Assembly: GCA_018242505.1 (NCBI GenBank)
Contig: JAFEBU010000046.1
Coordinates: 1-40,908, forward strand
DNA length: 40,908 nucleotides
Direction: 5' to 3'
From: Pseudomonadota bacterium
GTDB lineage: Bacteria > Pseudomonadota > Alphaproteobacteria > Reyranellales > Reyranellaceae
Part shown: positions 15,873 to 23,931 of the stretch, one piece after another
Layout of the letters: every line of letters begins with the position of its first letter
Numbering within the stretch: the stretch's first letter is position 1
Position numbers and translations under genes: made by a program
The notes under the pieces: generated by a model
Told to the model about the DNA's origin: nothing
Databases searched by the model: none
The model's input: only the letters and a program-made list of their open reading frames with translations

Positions 15873-18101
15873 TCAGAAGCGCATGCTGGCGCCGATGCCC
15901 AGCACCCGTCCGTAGCCCACGGTCACCGCCTGTGCCGTCGGCCCGTAGTAGAGGCCGATATACTGCGGCCGGGCGTCGGTGAGATTCTGGCCGAAGGCGT
16001 AGATGCTGAAGCCCTGGAGCTCGACTCCGGCCTTTACATTCACCATGTGATAGGCGTCGAGGTTGAAGTGGTTGCCGACGTCCGCGGCGCGCTCGCCGAC
16101 ATACTGATGCTGCGCGAGCGCCATCACCTGCGCCCGATCGCCCAGCCCCAGCCAGGTGGCGGTGTCGCGATACTGCAGCGTCGTGCTGGTGGTGAAGGCC
16201 GGCACGCTCGGTACCCGATTGCCGTCCTTCGCGCCGGACGACGCGGCGACGTCGGCCGACACGTTCTTGATGGTGGCATGGGTGTAGCCCGCGCTCGCGA
16301 ACAGATCGAGGCCGCGAGCCAGGCGGATCCCGAGCTCGATCTCGGCGCCGTAGCTTTCCGTGTCGAGCGGCTTGGGAACGAAGGTGAAGGACGACGAATC
16401 GAGCGCGAACAGGTTCTGGTCCTTCACATCGTTGAAGAAGAGCGCCGCATTGAAAAACGCCCTGCCGCCGAGAAAGCGGTTCTTCGTGCCGAGCTCGTAG
16501 GTCCAGGATGTCGATTGCCGGTATGGCTGGTCGGGCTGGCCTGCCGGCGCGCTGTTGGTGAAGTTCGGGAAACCTCCGCTCTTGGCGCCGCGCGAGACGC
16601 TTGCGTAGACCGTCGAATCTTCCGCAATGTCGTAGCTCAGGGCAGCCCGGCCGGTGACGAGATCGAAGCTCAACAAGCCGCTTTGACGGAAATACGGCAC
16701 GGTGCCGGGGAAGCTGTTGGAGCGATATTGCGCATCGAAGGTCTTGTCGTCGTGCGTATAGCGCAGGCCGGCCGTGACCTTCAGCCGCTCGAATTTCGGC
16801 ACCGGAACGGTGACCTCGCCGAAGACCGCGTAGCTGCTGGTCGAATAGTTGTTGTCGCGCGTTCCGTTGGTGGAGCTGAAGAATGCCGATTGATAGTAGG
16901 AAAGCAGCCTGAAATCGTCGTGATAGTAGGTAGCGCCGGCCACCCACGGGACGCGCGCCCCGGGCAGGCTGGAAAGGCGCAGCTCCTGATAGAAGCTGCT
17001 CTGAAGCTCGTCGTAGGTGGAGAAATCGGTGGCCGGCAGGAAGCTGTTGGGGGCCAGCCCGAACACCTTGGAGAAGGTCAGCGCTTCGGAGTTGTTGCTG
17101 AGCTGCTGGTAGTCGTAGTGATTGAACGCCGTCAGCGAGGTCAGCGACAGGCTGTCGAAATCGTGCTTCGCGGTCAGCGAGGCGCCCCACAGGCCGCGGC
17201 GCGCATAGCCCTCCGGGTCCAGCGCAACGACCGGGAAATCGCTCGTGTTCTTGAGCACGAAATTCGAGGGCCGGTTGTTGTCCTTCTGGCCGAAGAACGA
17301 GACCGTCAGGGTCGTGTCCGGGTTCGGTGTACCGACCAGCGTACCGCGGAAGGCGCCGTTCTCGATGCTTCCAAGAGAAGAAAAGCCCGGGGCGATGTTG
17401 AGCACGTCGCCTTCGACGCCGGAATAGGAAAAGGCGATGCGGCCGGCCAGCTTGTCGGCAACCAGCGGCCCCGAAGCGACCGCCTCGCCGACACGATACC
17501 AATTGGTGCCAAGCTCGCCGCGCACGCTGAACTCGGGGCGGTCGCCAGGCTTGTTCGTGATGACATTGATCGCCGCCGCCTGCGCGTTGCGGCCGAACAC
17601 CGTTCCCTGTGGGCCGCGCAGGACCTCGACACGGTCGAGATCGAACAGCTTGAGATCGGAGCCGAACAGCGGCTGCGGCACTCCGTCGACATAGGTCACG
17701 GTCGAGGTGTCGTCATAGCTCAGAGGCTGCGACATCGGGCCGATGCCGCGTACGGAGAGGAACGTGGAACGTCCGTCGCCAAGCGAGCTGAAGCCAACGT
17801 TGGGCACCTCGCGCAGCAGTTTCTCGACATTGTCGAGACGGCGGTCGCCGATGGCCCCGGAGTCCAGGGCGGTGACGCTGATCGGCAGATCCTGCAGCGA
17901 TTCGGTGATCTTGCGGGCGGTGACCTTGACCGGTTCGAGCACGATCGTCCCGGCATCGGGCGCCGTCGATTGGGCGCGTGCCGACCGCTCCGGGGCTGTC
18001 CCGCCCAAAATGGCCACGCCCGTGAGCACGACGCCGAGCGCCGAAGGCAAGCCCCATTCAAGTGACTTCGCAGGTGATCGTTCTGGATGGTCTCGCTTCA
18101 T
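15873..18101 (-). CDS. TonB-dependent receptor, probable ferric-siderophore transporter
   Basis: The 742-aa protein has an N-terminal signal region ending near ARAQS. A TonB-box-like stretch (PVKVTA) and an ESLQDLPISVTALD plug start follow. The plug has VRGIGP, VYVDGVP-like TYVDGVPQPLFG and LRGPQGTVFGRNAQAAAINV. A beta-barrel domain then runs to a terminal Phe in SMRF, as expected for an outer-membrane protein. The layout fits the siderophore class of receptors; the ligand is unknown. The ATG at 18101 follows GGGGAAG. The AraC/PchR-like regulator gene lies 122 bp upstream on the same strand, and the methyltransferase, PepSY and small-protein genes follow closely. Confidence 0.92.
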   Translation of the reverse strand: MKRDHPERSPAKSLEWGLPSALGVVLTGVAILGGTAPERSARAQSTAPDAGTIVLEPVKVTARKITESLQDLPISVTALDSGAIGDRRLDNVEKLLREVPNVGFSSLGDGRSTFLSVRGIGPMSQPLSYDDTSTVTYVDGVPQPLFGSDLKLFDLDRVEVLRGPQGTVFGRNAQAAAINVITNKPGDRPEFSVRGELGTNWYRVGEAVASGPLVADKLAGRIAFSYSGVEGDVLNIAPGFSSLGSIENGAFRGTLVGTPNPDTTLTVSFFGQKDNNRPSNFVLKNTSDFPVVALDPEGYARRGLWGASLTAKHDFDSLSLTSLTAFNHYDYQQLSNNSEALTFSKVFGLAPNSFLPATDFSTYDELQSSFYQELRLSSLPGARVPWVAGATYYHDDFRLLSYYQSAFFSSTNGTRDNNYSTSSYAVFGEVTVPVPKFERLKVTAGLRYTHDDKTFDAQYRSNSFPGTVPYFRQSGLLSFDLVTGRAALSYDIAEDSTVYASVSRGAKSGGFPNFTNSAPAGQPDQPYRQSTSWTYELGTKNRFLGGRAFFNAALFFNDVKDQNLFALDSSSFTFVPKPLDTESYGAEIELGIRLARGLDLFASAGYTHATIKNVSADVAASSGAKDGNRVPSVPAFTTSTTLQYRDTATWLGLGDRAQVMALAQHQYVGERAADVGNHFNLDAYHMVNVKAGVELQGFSIYAFGQNLTDARPQYIGLYYGPTAQAVTVGYGRVLGIGASMRF

Positions 18102-18223
18102 CGCTTCCCCGACTCGTCGACCGGACCAGCACGGTGATATCGACCGAACCGACGTGAAGCGATTTCCCTGACCTATTCGTGACGCCGAAAAGCGTTTGGC
18201 GGCAGCCAACCGGACGGCAAGCT
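18102..18223 (-). promoter_or_regulatory. probable promoter region of the TonB-receptor operon
   Basis: These 122 bp separate the regulator gene from the receptor gene. Two similar stretches, GACGTGAAGCGATTT (18151-18165) and GACGCCGAAAAGCGTTT (18181-18197), lie 30 bp apart in the same orientation. They could be direct-repeat half-sites for the AraC-type regulator. This is inferred from spacing and partial similarity only. No Fur-box-like sequence was found here. Confidence 0.35.
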
Positions 18224-19210
18224 TTATCGATGCCGTGCATCTTTGGGTGCGGTTCCGTACTTGCGCCGATACGCCGTCGCAAAGTTGCCGGGATGGGCAT
18301 AGCCGGAGAAGGCCGCTGCCTGCTTGACCGTCCAACCTTCCTCTTCCAGGCCGCGCCGCCCGTGCTCGAGCCGGACGTCCCGCAGGAAGTCGAAAACCGA
18401 CTGCCCGACGACCGCGGGAAATTTGACCTTGAGGCTGCTCACGCTCATGCCCGCCAGACGCGCCAGGTCGCAAAGGCGATGCTCGGCGGCAGGCTCGGCC
18501 ATCAGCTTGTCGCGGACGCGATGGATGTTCGCGACATCCCGTTGCCCGCAGGCCGCGACCGGCTCGACATTCGGATCGGTGGCGAGCCCGCGCGCCAGCA
18601 GTTCGAGGGCACAGCTTTCCGCCAGCAGGCGCGTGACCGGGCCGTCGCCGTCGGCCGAGCAGACCTCGTTCGCAAGGGAGCAAAGCCGCGCGTTCGTCGT
18701 GATGGGCAGGACGCCCGTGCCGCCTAGGCGCCGCCGCACGGCATCATTCAGATCATCGTCGACCAGTTGATCCGGCCCGACCTGCACGACCAGGCTCTTG
18801 CAGCGATCGCCGGCCTTGTAGTGGCTTGCCAGCCTGACCGCGTCGGAGGCCGCGATCAGGCTGGCGTTCCCGGCGCGAAGGACGATCTCCCCGGTCGCCC
18901 CGATCCGGTAGCGGATTGGATCTCCGGCAAGCATCAAAATGATCATCAGCGATCGCGGCACGATGCCGGCGCGTTCGTTGTCGCAAGTGGCAAGAAGATC
19001 CGTCGCGCAGCACCTGATGCCGTGGCCGAGTTCCCTGTCCCACAGCCGTCCTTTCGCGAGCGGTCGCGGATCGGCTTGCCGAGGCACGTCGCCGGCAACG
19101 GAAGACACCTGCGCTTCGTATCCCCAGTGGCGGGCGATATCGGCGAGGCCCTGCGCCGAGTGATCGACCACGGCTGTCTGGGCGGACGGGAGAGACATCG
19201 CACCACGCAT
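18224..19210 (-). CDS. AraC family regulator, PchR-like (siderophore-responsive type)
   Basis: The protein is about 328 aa. Its C-terminal ~100 residues hold the two helix-turn-helix motifs of AraC regulators: CDLARLAGMSVSSLKVKFPA, and WTVKQAAAFSGYAHPGNFAT followed by AYRRKYG. The second half resembles PchR-type regulators, which sense a ferric siderophore inside the cell and switch on its receptor gene. The gene is directly upstream of, and co-oriented with, a TonB receptor gene. A strong Fur-box match lies 41 bp before the start. The ATG at 19210 is preferred; ATG 19198 is possible, and neither has an ideally placed Shine-Dalgarno. Confidence 0.88.
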   Translation of the reverse strand: MRGAMSLPSAQTAVVDHSAQGLADIARHWGYEAQVSSVAGDVPRQADPRPLAKGRLWDRELGHGIRCCATDLLATCDNERAGIVPRSLMIILMLAGDPIRYRIGATGEIVLRAGNASLIAASDAVRLASHYKAGDRCKSLVVQVGPDQLVDDDLNDAVRRRLGGTGVLPITTNARLCSLANEVCSADGDGPVTRLLAESCALELLARGLATDPNVEPVAACGQRDVANIHRVRDKLMAEPAAEHRLCDLARLAGMSVSSLKVKFPAVVGQSVFDFLRDVRLEHGRRGLEEEGWTVKQAAAFSGYAHPGNFATAYRRKYGTAPKDARHR

Positions 19211-19250
19211 TGCGGCGTCGATCTTTCCTCGCCAGCCAGACCTCGTCAAT

Positions 19251-19269
19251 GCAAATGATTATCAATATC
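19251..19269 (-). promoter_or_regulatory. Fur box upstream of the PchR-like regulator gene
   Basis: Read on the minus strand, this 19-bp sequence is GATATTGATAATCATTTGC. It matches the classical Fur consensus GATAATGATAATCATTATC at 16 of 19 positions. It lies 41 bp upstream of the regulator start in the only markedly AT-rich patch of the area, and probably overlaps the promoter. Iron-replete repression by Fur is the natural inference. Confidence 0.8.
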
Positions 19270-19290
19270 AATATTTTTTGGAAACACTTC

Positions 19291-20709
19291 CTATAGATAA
19301 GGCTGCAGCAATCTCGCGGCGCTGTTGCGCAGCCGTAGCGGCAAGGGATCGGCGTCGAGGGTGGCGAGGTCGAGCCGGCGGCCGGTGTGCTGCTTCGCAT
19401 CGGCGAGCTTGCGGGCAAAGGCGGCGTCCTGGATCTCGACATTGAGCTCGAAATTAAGCCGGAAGCTCCGCGTATCCCAGTTGGCGCTGCCGATCAGCGA
19501 CCAGCTGTCGTCGATGATCATGAGCTTGGAGTGGTCGAACGGCGGCGGCAGCAGCCACACCCGGCAGCCCGCCTCCAGCAGGCTGTGCATCGGCACGCGC
19601 CGCGCCCAGTCGAGCACGAGGTGGTTGGATTGCTCGGGCACCATGATGTCGACGGCGATGCCGCGCATGGCCGCAAGCCCCAGCGCCATGGTCAGCGCCT
19701 CGGGCGGCAGGAAGTAAGGCGTGACAATGCGGATCGAATGGCGGGCGCAGGAGATCGCATGCAAGGCCACGAACTCGATCTGCTCCAGGTCCTCGTCCGG
19801 CCCCGAGGTGATGGCGCGCGCCACCACGTCGCCCACCGCCTTGAGGTCGGGGAACCAGTCGTCGTTCAGAAGCTTCTCGCCGGTCGTGAACAGCCAGTCG
19901 TCGGCGAACGCCTCGACGAGCTGCTCCACCACGGGGCCCTCGATGCGGAAATGCGTGTCGCGCACCGGGTGCGGCGGGTGCGAGGCGAGCAGGTTCTCGG
20001 CCCCGATATTGATGCCCCCCACGAAGGCGCACCGGCCGTCGACCACCATCAGCTTGCGATGGTTGCGCAGGTTCAGGAACGGCATGCGCCAGGGAAAGTA
20101 CGAATGCAGGAAGCGCGCGGCCGGCACATCGAGCGCGCGCAGGCGCTCGAAGGCGGCGTTCTTGAAATAGCCGCTGCCGATACCGTCCAGCAGCACCCGC
20201 ACCTCGACGCCGCGGTTCCTGGCCCGCGCCAGCGCCTCGATGAAGGGACGGCCGGCCTCGTCATCGCGGAAGATGTAGCTCACAAGCCCGACGCTGCGTC
20301 GCGCGCCTTCGATCGCCTCGATCATTGCCGGATAGGTCTCGTCGCCGTTGTGCAGGAGCAAGGCGCTGTTGCCCGATTCGGCCGACAGCCCGGTGAGCCG
20401 GCCGATCGCATATTCGAGCGGCGTCAGCGGGCCGGCCGAGGGATCGCCGGGCACGGCCTGGTCGACGACGAAGAGGCGCGAGCGTTCGCGTCGCAGCCGC
20501 CGGGCGCGCCGCTTCACGCGGTTCACGCCCATCGTGAAATAGAGCAGTCCGCCGATGAAGGGCGAGAGCCAGGCGATCCCCATCCAGGAGATCGCCGCTC
20601 CCACGTTGCGCTTGTAGAGCAGGACATGGACCGTCACCCAGCCCGCGACGACGAGATGCGCCAGCGCGGCCGCTTCGGTGATCAGCCAGGCGAAGTGCGC
20701 GGTGGTCAC
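19291..20709 (-). CDS. phospholipase D family protein, cardiolipin synthase-like
   Basis: The 472-aa protein has two N-terminal membrane helices (about residues 8-30 and 38-60) and two phospholipase-D HKD motifs: NHRKLMVVDG (His217, Lys219, Asp224) and DHSKLMIIDD (His393, Lys395, Asp400). This is the layout and length of bacterial cardiolipin synthases ClsA/Cls, which join two phosphatidylglycerols in the inner membrane. The start is a GTG at 20709 with AAGGA just upstream. It begins 19 bp after the transaminase stop, so the two genes may be one transcript. Its 3' end lies next to the Fur box of the following gene. Confidence 0.9.
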   Translation of the reverse strand: MTTAHFAWLITEAAALAHLVVAGWVTVHVLLYKRNVGAAISWMGIAWLSPFIGGLLYFTMGVNRVKRRARRLRRERSRLFVVDQAVPGDPSAGPLTPLEYAIGRLTGLSAESGNSALLLHNGDETYPAMIEAIEGARRSVGLVSYIFRDDEAGRPFIEALARARNRGVEVRVLLDGIGSGYFKNAAFERLRALDVPAARFLHSYFPWRMPFLNLRNHRKLMVVDGRCAFVGGINIGAENLLASHPPHPVRDTHFRIEGPVVEQLVEAFADDWLFTTGEKLLNDDWFPDLKAVGDVVARAITSGPDEDLEQIEFVALHAISCARHSIRIVTPYFLPPEALTMALGLAAMRGIAVDIMVPEQSNHLVLDWARRVPMHSLLEAGCRVWLLPPPFDHSKLMIIDDSWSLIGSANWDTRSFRLNFELNVEIQDAAFARKLADAKQHTGRRLDLATLDADPLPLRLRNSAARLLQPYL

Positions 20710-20728
20710 ACGTCCTTCGCGGCCGGGC

Positions 20729-22057
20729 TCAGGCGGTCGCCTTGATCGCCTTGCCGGTGATCTCGATGATCTCGTCGATCTGGTTCTTCTCGACGATCAG
20801 GGGCGGCGACATGGCGATGCAGTCGCCGGCCTGGCGGACCATCAGGCCGAGCTCGAAGGCCTTGACGAAGGTCTCGTAGCCGCGCGCGCCGGGCGCATTC
20901 TTGCGGCCCTCGAGGTCGATGCCGGCGGCGAGGCCGAGGTTGCGAATGTCGGTGACGCCCGCGCCCTTCAGCGAATGGACGCCGTCCTCCCAGTATTTGG
21001 ACAGGTCGGCGGCGCGCTGGAACAGGCCCTCGTCCTTGTAGATGTCGAGCACCGCCGACGCGGCGGCGCAGGCCAGCGGATGGGCCGAATAGGTATAGCC
21101 GTGGAACAGATCGACCGCGTTCTCCGGCCCGCTCATCAGCCCGTCGTAGATGTGCTTGCGCACGAACACGCCGCCCATCGGCACGGTGGCGTTGGAGATG
21201 CCCTTGGCCACCGTCATCAGGTCGGGGATGACGCCGAAGAACTCGGCGGCGAAGGCGGTGCCGAGCCGTCCGAAGCCGGTGATGACCTCGTCGAAGATCA
21301 GCACGATGCCGTGCTTGTCGCAGATCTCGCGCAGCCGCTTCAGGTAGCCCTTGGGCGGAGGCAGGTAGCCGGTGGAACCGGCGCAGGGCTCGACGATGAC
21401 GGCGGCGATGGTCGAGGCGTCATGCAGCGCCACGATGCGCTCGAGCTCGTCGGCAAGCTCGGCCCCGTGCTCGGGCTCGCCGCGCGAGAAGGCGTTGCGC
21501 TTGGGATCGTGGGTGTGCGGCAGGTGGTCGACCCCCGGCAGCATGGCGCCGAACCATTTGCGGTTGTTCACCATGCCGCCGACCGAGATGCCGCCGAAGC
21601 CCACGCCGTGATAGCCGCGCTCGCGGCCGATCAGCCGGGTCCGCGTGCCCTCGCCGCGGGCGCGCTGGTAGGCGAGCGCGATCTTGAGCGCCGAGTCGAC
21701 GGCCTCGGAGCCGGAGTTGCAGTAGAAGGCGTGGTTGAGATCGCCCGGCAGCATCGCCGCATGACGCGCCGCGAGCTCGAACGACTTGGGATGGCCCATC
21801 TGGAACGAGGGCGCGTAATCCATCTCGTCGAGCTGCTTCACGATCGCCGCCTTGATCTCCTCGCGGCCATGGCCGGCATTGACGCACCACAGGCCGGCCG
21901 TGCCGTCGATCACCTTGCGCCCTTCCGGCGTCCAGTAGTGAACGCCCTTGGCGCGGGCCAGCAACCGCGGGTTCTTCTTGAACTGCCGGTTGGCCGTGAA
22001 CGGCATGAAGAAGGCTTCGAGATTGTTCGCGGTGGGCTGGCTGCTCGGTGGCGTCAT
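20729..22057 (-). CDS. class III omega-amino-acid:pyruvate aminotransferase
   Basis: The 442-aa protein is a full-length fold-type I PLP enzyme. NSGSEAVDSALK contains the phosphate-binding turn, and FDEVITGFGR carries Asp256, which pairs with the PLP ring nitrogen. AKGISN carries the PLP lysine, Lys285. The overall sequence is closest to beta-alanine:pyruvate transaminases; a taurine:pyruvate activity is another possibility within this subgroup. The ATG at 22057 has AAAGG eight bases upstream. It is followed after 19 bp by the phospholipase-D gene. A decayed toxin-antitoxin module and a tandem repeat lie upstream of it. Confidence 0.9.
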   Translation of the reverse strand: MTPPSSQPTANNLEAFFMPFTANRQFKKNPRLLARAKGVHYWTPEGRKVIDGTAGLWCVNAGHGREEIKAAIVKQLDEMDYAPSFQMGHPKSFELAARHAAMLPGDLNHAFYCNSGSEAVDSALKIALAYQRARGEGTRTRLIGRERGYHGVGFGGISVGGMVNNRKWFGAMLPGVDHLPHTHDPKRNAFSRGEPEHGAELADELERIVALHDASTIAAVIVEPCAGSTGYLPPPKGYLKRLREICDKHGIVLIFDEVITGFGRLGTAFAAEFFGVIPDLMTVAKGISNATVPMGGVFVRKHIYDGLMSGPENAVDLFHGYTYSAHPLACAAASAVLDIYKDEGLFQRAADLSKYWEDGVHSLKGAGVTDIRNLGLAAGIDLEGRKNAPGARGYETFVKAFELGLMVRQAGDCIAMSPPLIVEKNQIDEIIEITGKAIKATA

Positions 22058-22148
22058 GATGAAACCTTTGGAGAGGATCGACCTGAATTAATCTATCACC
22101 CGTTTTGCCTTACGGCCATGTAGCTCCTTCATTCTCCTTTGAGAATTT

Positions 22149-22304
22149 CTGGGGCCTGCCCTGCTGGCGCCAGTCTGAGGCCTGTCCTGCTAGCGCCGGT
22201 CTGAGGCCTGTCCTGCTGGCGCCGGTCTGAGGCCTGTCCTGCTAGCGCCGGTCTGAGGCCTGTCCTGCTGGCGCCGGTCTGAGGCCTGTCCTGCTGGAGC
22301 CGGT
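22149..22304. repeat. 26-bp tandem repeat, six units
   Basis: Six consecutive 26-bp units run from 22149 to 22304; units 2 to 6 begin CTGAGGCCTGTCCTGCT. One position alternates: units 2 and 4 have CTAGCG, and units 3 and 5 have CTGGCG. This suggests that a two-unit, 52-bp block was duplicated as a whole. The first and last units have extra changes, as expected for the edges of an array. A frame runs through it on the minus strand but its product is only a repeat, so it is not called as a gene. Confidence 0.9.
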
Positions 22305-22307
22305 TGA

Positions 22308-22577
22308 GATCTCGTGACGATGCCCGACGCGCAAGACCAGAACCACGAGCCTGTGTCTCTCCAACCGCGCTACGATCCGCCGGTCGCTGACTACCGCCCT
22401 GGCCCGGCATTGGGCCCCGTCAGGGCCTTGCCGAATCGGGTCGGATCGTCAGATCTAGCGCTTCGCTTTGACAGAAGCCGGAGGGTTTCGCCGCGCTCCG
22501 GAGGGTTCGCCGTGCTGCTGCATGGCCAAGCTTTTCCGGTTCCCGACGCGCCCGTGGGTGTCGAATTCAATCGTCCG
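22308..22577 (-). pseudogene. relE-type toxin remnant, frameshifted
   Basis: Pieces of a RelE/ParE-superfamily toxin occur in order but in different frames. A start-like TIEFDT lies near 22563-22577. ETLRLLSKRSARSDDPTRFG followed by KALTGPNAG lies in another frame. The C-terminal SDRRIVARLERHRLVVLVLR and VGHRHEI lie in a third frame and end at 22308. An intact toxin would read these as one frame of about 90 residues. At least two frameshifts therefore inactivate it. It sits just downstream of the RelB-like remnant, the normal order of relBE. Confidence 0.7.
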
Positions 22578-22633
22578 GTCGGAACGGCCGAGCCTGCCCG
22601 ACTTTCCGGCCGGCCATTGGCCGCGCACCGCGG

Positions 22634-22876
22634 CTCGCCAACATTCAGTCGCCGCGCCACCTCTTCGAGGGTTTCGCGCCGCATCGGCTTGCGCAGGCGT
22701 TGAAGCGCAATTTCGGCATCCTCGATCGCAATTTCGGCATCCTCGATATTGTCGAGATGTTCCTGAATGGCTTTCTTCGCGTGGAACTCCTTGCTGCGCC
22801 CCGTACGGCGGGCAAGGCGCTTCCCGACGGCAGGAGCAAGACGAACGGCAACAGGAGCAAGGCGAACGGCGAGCAT
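22634..22876 (-). pseudogene. relB-type antitoxin remnant with internal 21-bp duplications
   Basis: About 80 codons from the ATG at 22876 look like a ribbon-helix-helix RelB/DUF6290 antitoxin: VGKRLARRTGRSKEFHAKKA, then IQEHLDNIEDAEIA and RRETLEEVARRLNVGE. Two 7-residue tandem duplications are visible, AVRLAPV/AVRLAPA at the N terminus (22831-22872) and EDAEIAI in the middle (22707-22748), each a 21-bp repeat that keeps the frame. The expected stop after RRLNVGE is missing. The frame runs on to 22391 through unrelated sequence and into the middle of the toxin remnant. It is probably non-functional, but a long fused product cannot be excluded. Confidence 0.65.
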
Positions 22877-22904
22877 GGCCGTTTCCCGTCACTTATTGAT
22901 CTTG

Positions 22905-23897
22905 TCACTTATTGACGTCGATCACCACGCGGCCGCGCACCTCGCCCTTCAGGATCCGCAGCGCCAGCGCCATCAGGTCGGAGAGGCCGGCCTCGTGCAC
23001 CGTGCTGTCGAGCTTGTCGAGCGGCAGGTCGGCGGCGAGGCGGCGCCAGGCGTCCTCGCGCGGCGCCTTGGGCAGCATCACCGAGTCGATGCCGTAGACC
23101 GTGATGCCGCGCAGGATGAAGGGCAGGATCGAGCCGGGGAAGGACGCTCCGCCGGCGAGGCCGCACACCGCCGCCGCGCCGCCATACTTCACCTGCGCCA
23201 GCGCGCGGGCGAACATCACGCCCGAGACGGTATCGACCAGGCCGGCATAGCGCTCGGAGAGCAGCGGCCGGTCGGGCGCCTCGGTCAGCTCCTTGCGGTC
23301 GAGGATGGTCGCCGCTCCCAGCGACTCCAGATAGTTGATCTCCTGCGGCCGGCCGGTGGCGGCCACCACGAGGTATCCGAGCTGGGCCAGGATCGCGACC
23401 GCGATCGAGCCCACGCCGCCCGACGCGCCCGTCACCAGCACCTCGCCCGATTCCGGCCGCACGCCATGCTTCTGCAGCGCCATCACGCACAGCATCGAGG
23501 TATAGCCGGCCGTGCCGATGGCCATCGCGTGCCTGGTCGAGATCGACGGCGGCAGCTTCACCAGCCAGTCGCCCTTCACCCGCGCCCGGGTGGCGTAGCC
23601 GCCCCAGTGCAGCTCGCCCACGCGCCAGCCGTTCAGCACCACCTTGTCGCCGGGCCTGAAGCCGGGATGGTCCGAGGCCTCGACGGTGCCGGCGAAATCG
23701 ATGCCGCCGACATGCGGCCAGGTCTTCACCAGCCCGCCGCCGCTCGTCAGCACCAGCCCGTCCTTGTAGTTCAGCGTCGAATACTCGACCGCGACCGTCA
23801 CATCGCCCGCCGGCAGCCGCGCATCCTCGATCGTCTCGATGGCACCGGCGACCTTGCGGTCGGCTCCCTGGCTGAGGACAAGCGCGCGGAACGACAT
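22905..23897 (-). CDS. acuI: acrylyl-CoA reductase AcuI-type MDR oxidoreductase
   Basis: The 330-aa protein is a medium-chain dehydrogenase/reductase of the AcuI/YhdH group, which reduces acryloyl-CoA to propionyl-CoA with NADPH. Typical features are EYSTLNYKDGL near the N terminus, VGGIDFAGTV, the Rossmann motif VTGASGGVGSIA and the late YGIDSVMLP. It lacks the zinc ligands of classical alcohol dehydrogenases. The ATG at 23897 has an excellent GGAGGGAG upstream. It follows the IclR regulator gene by 34 bp on the same strand and is probably co-transcribed. The last codons and stop are partly repeated just downstream (22888-22899). Confidence 0.88.
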   Translation of the reverse strand: MSFRALVLSQGADRKVAGAIETIEDARLPAGDVTVAVEYSTLNYKDGLVLTSGGGLVKTWPHVGGIDFAGTVEASDHPGFRPGDKVVLNGWRVGELHWGGYATRARVKGDWLVKLPPSISTRHAMAIGTAGYTSMLCVMALQKHGVRPESGEVLVTGASGGVGSIAVAILAQLGYLVVAATGRPQEINYLESLGAATILDRKELTEAPDRPLLSERYAGLVDTVSGVMFARALAQVKYGGAAAVCGLAGGASFPGSILPFILRGITVYGIDSVMLPKAPREDAWRRLAADLPLDKLDSTVHEAGLSDLMALALRILKGEVRGRVVIDVNK

Positions 23898-23931
23898 GGT
23901 TGCTCCCTCCGAAAACCCTGGCCGCGTTGTA

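Noticed and set aside
16047..18065. 672-codon open frame antisense to the TonB receptor
   Set aside because: No recognisable motif; the receptor on the other strand has a signal peptide, plug and barrel features and fully explains the region.
22149..22304. CRISPR-like array
   Set aside because: The 26-bp units are directly adjacent with no spacers, and no cas genes are present.
22129..22410. Open frame of 93 codons through the 26-bp repeats
   Set aside because: Its product is mostly a translated tandem repeat plus an out-of-frame part of the toxin remnant.
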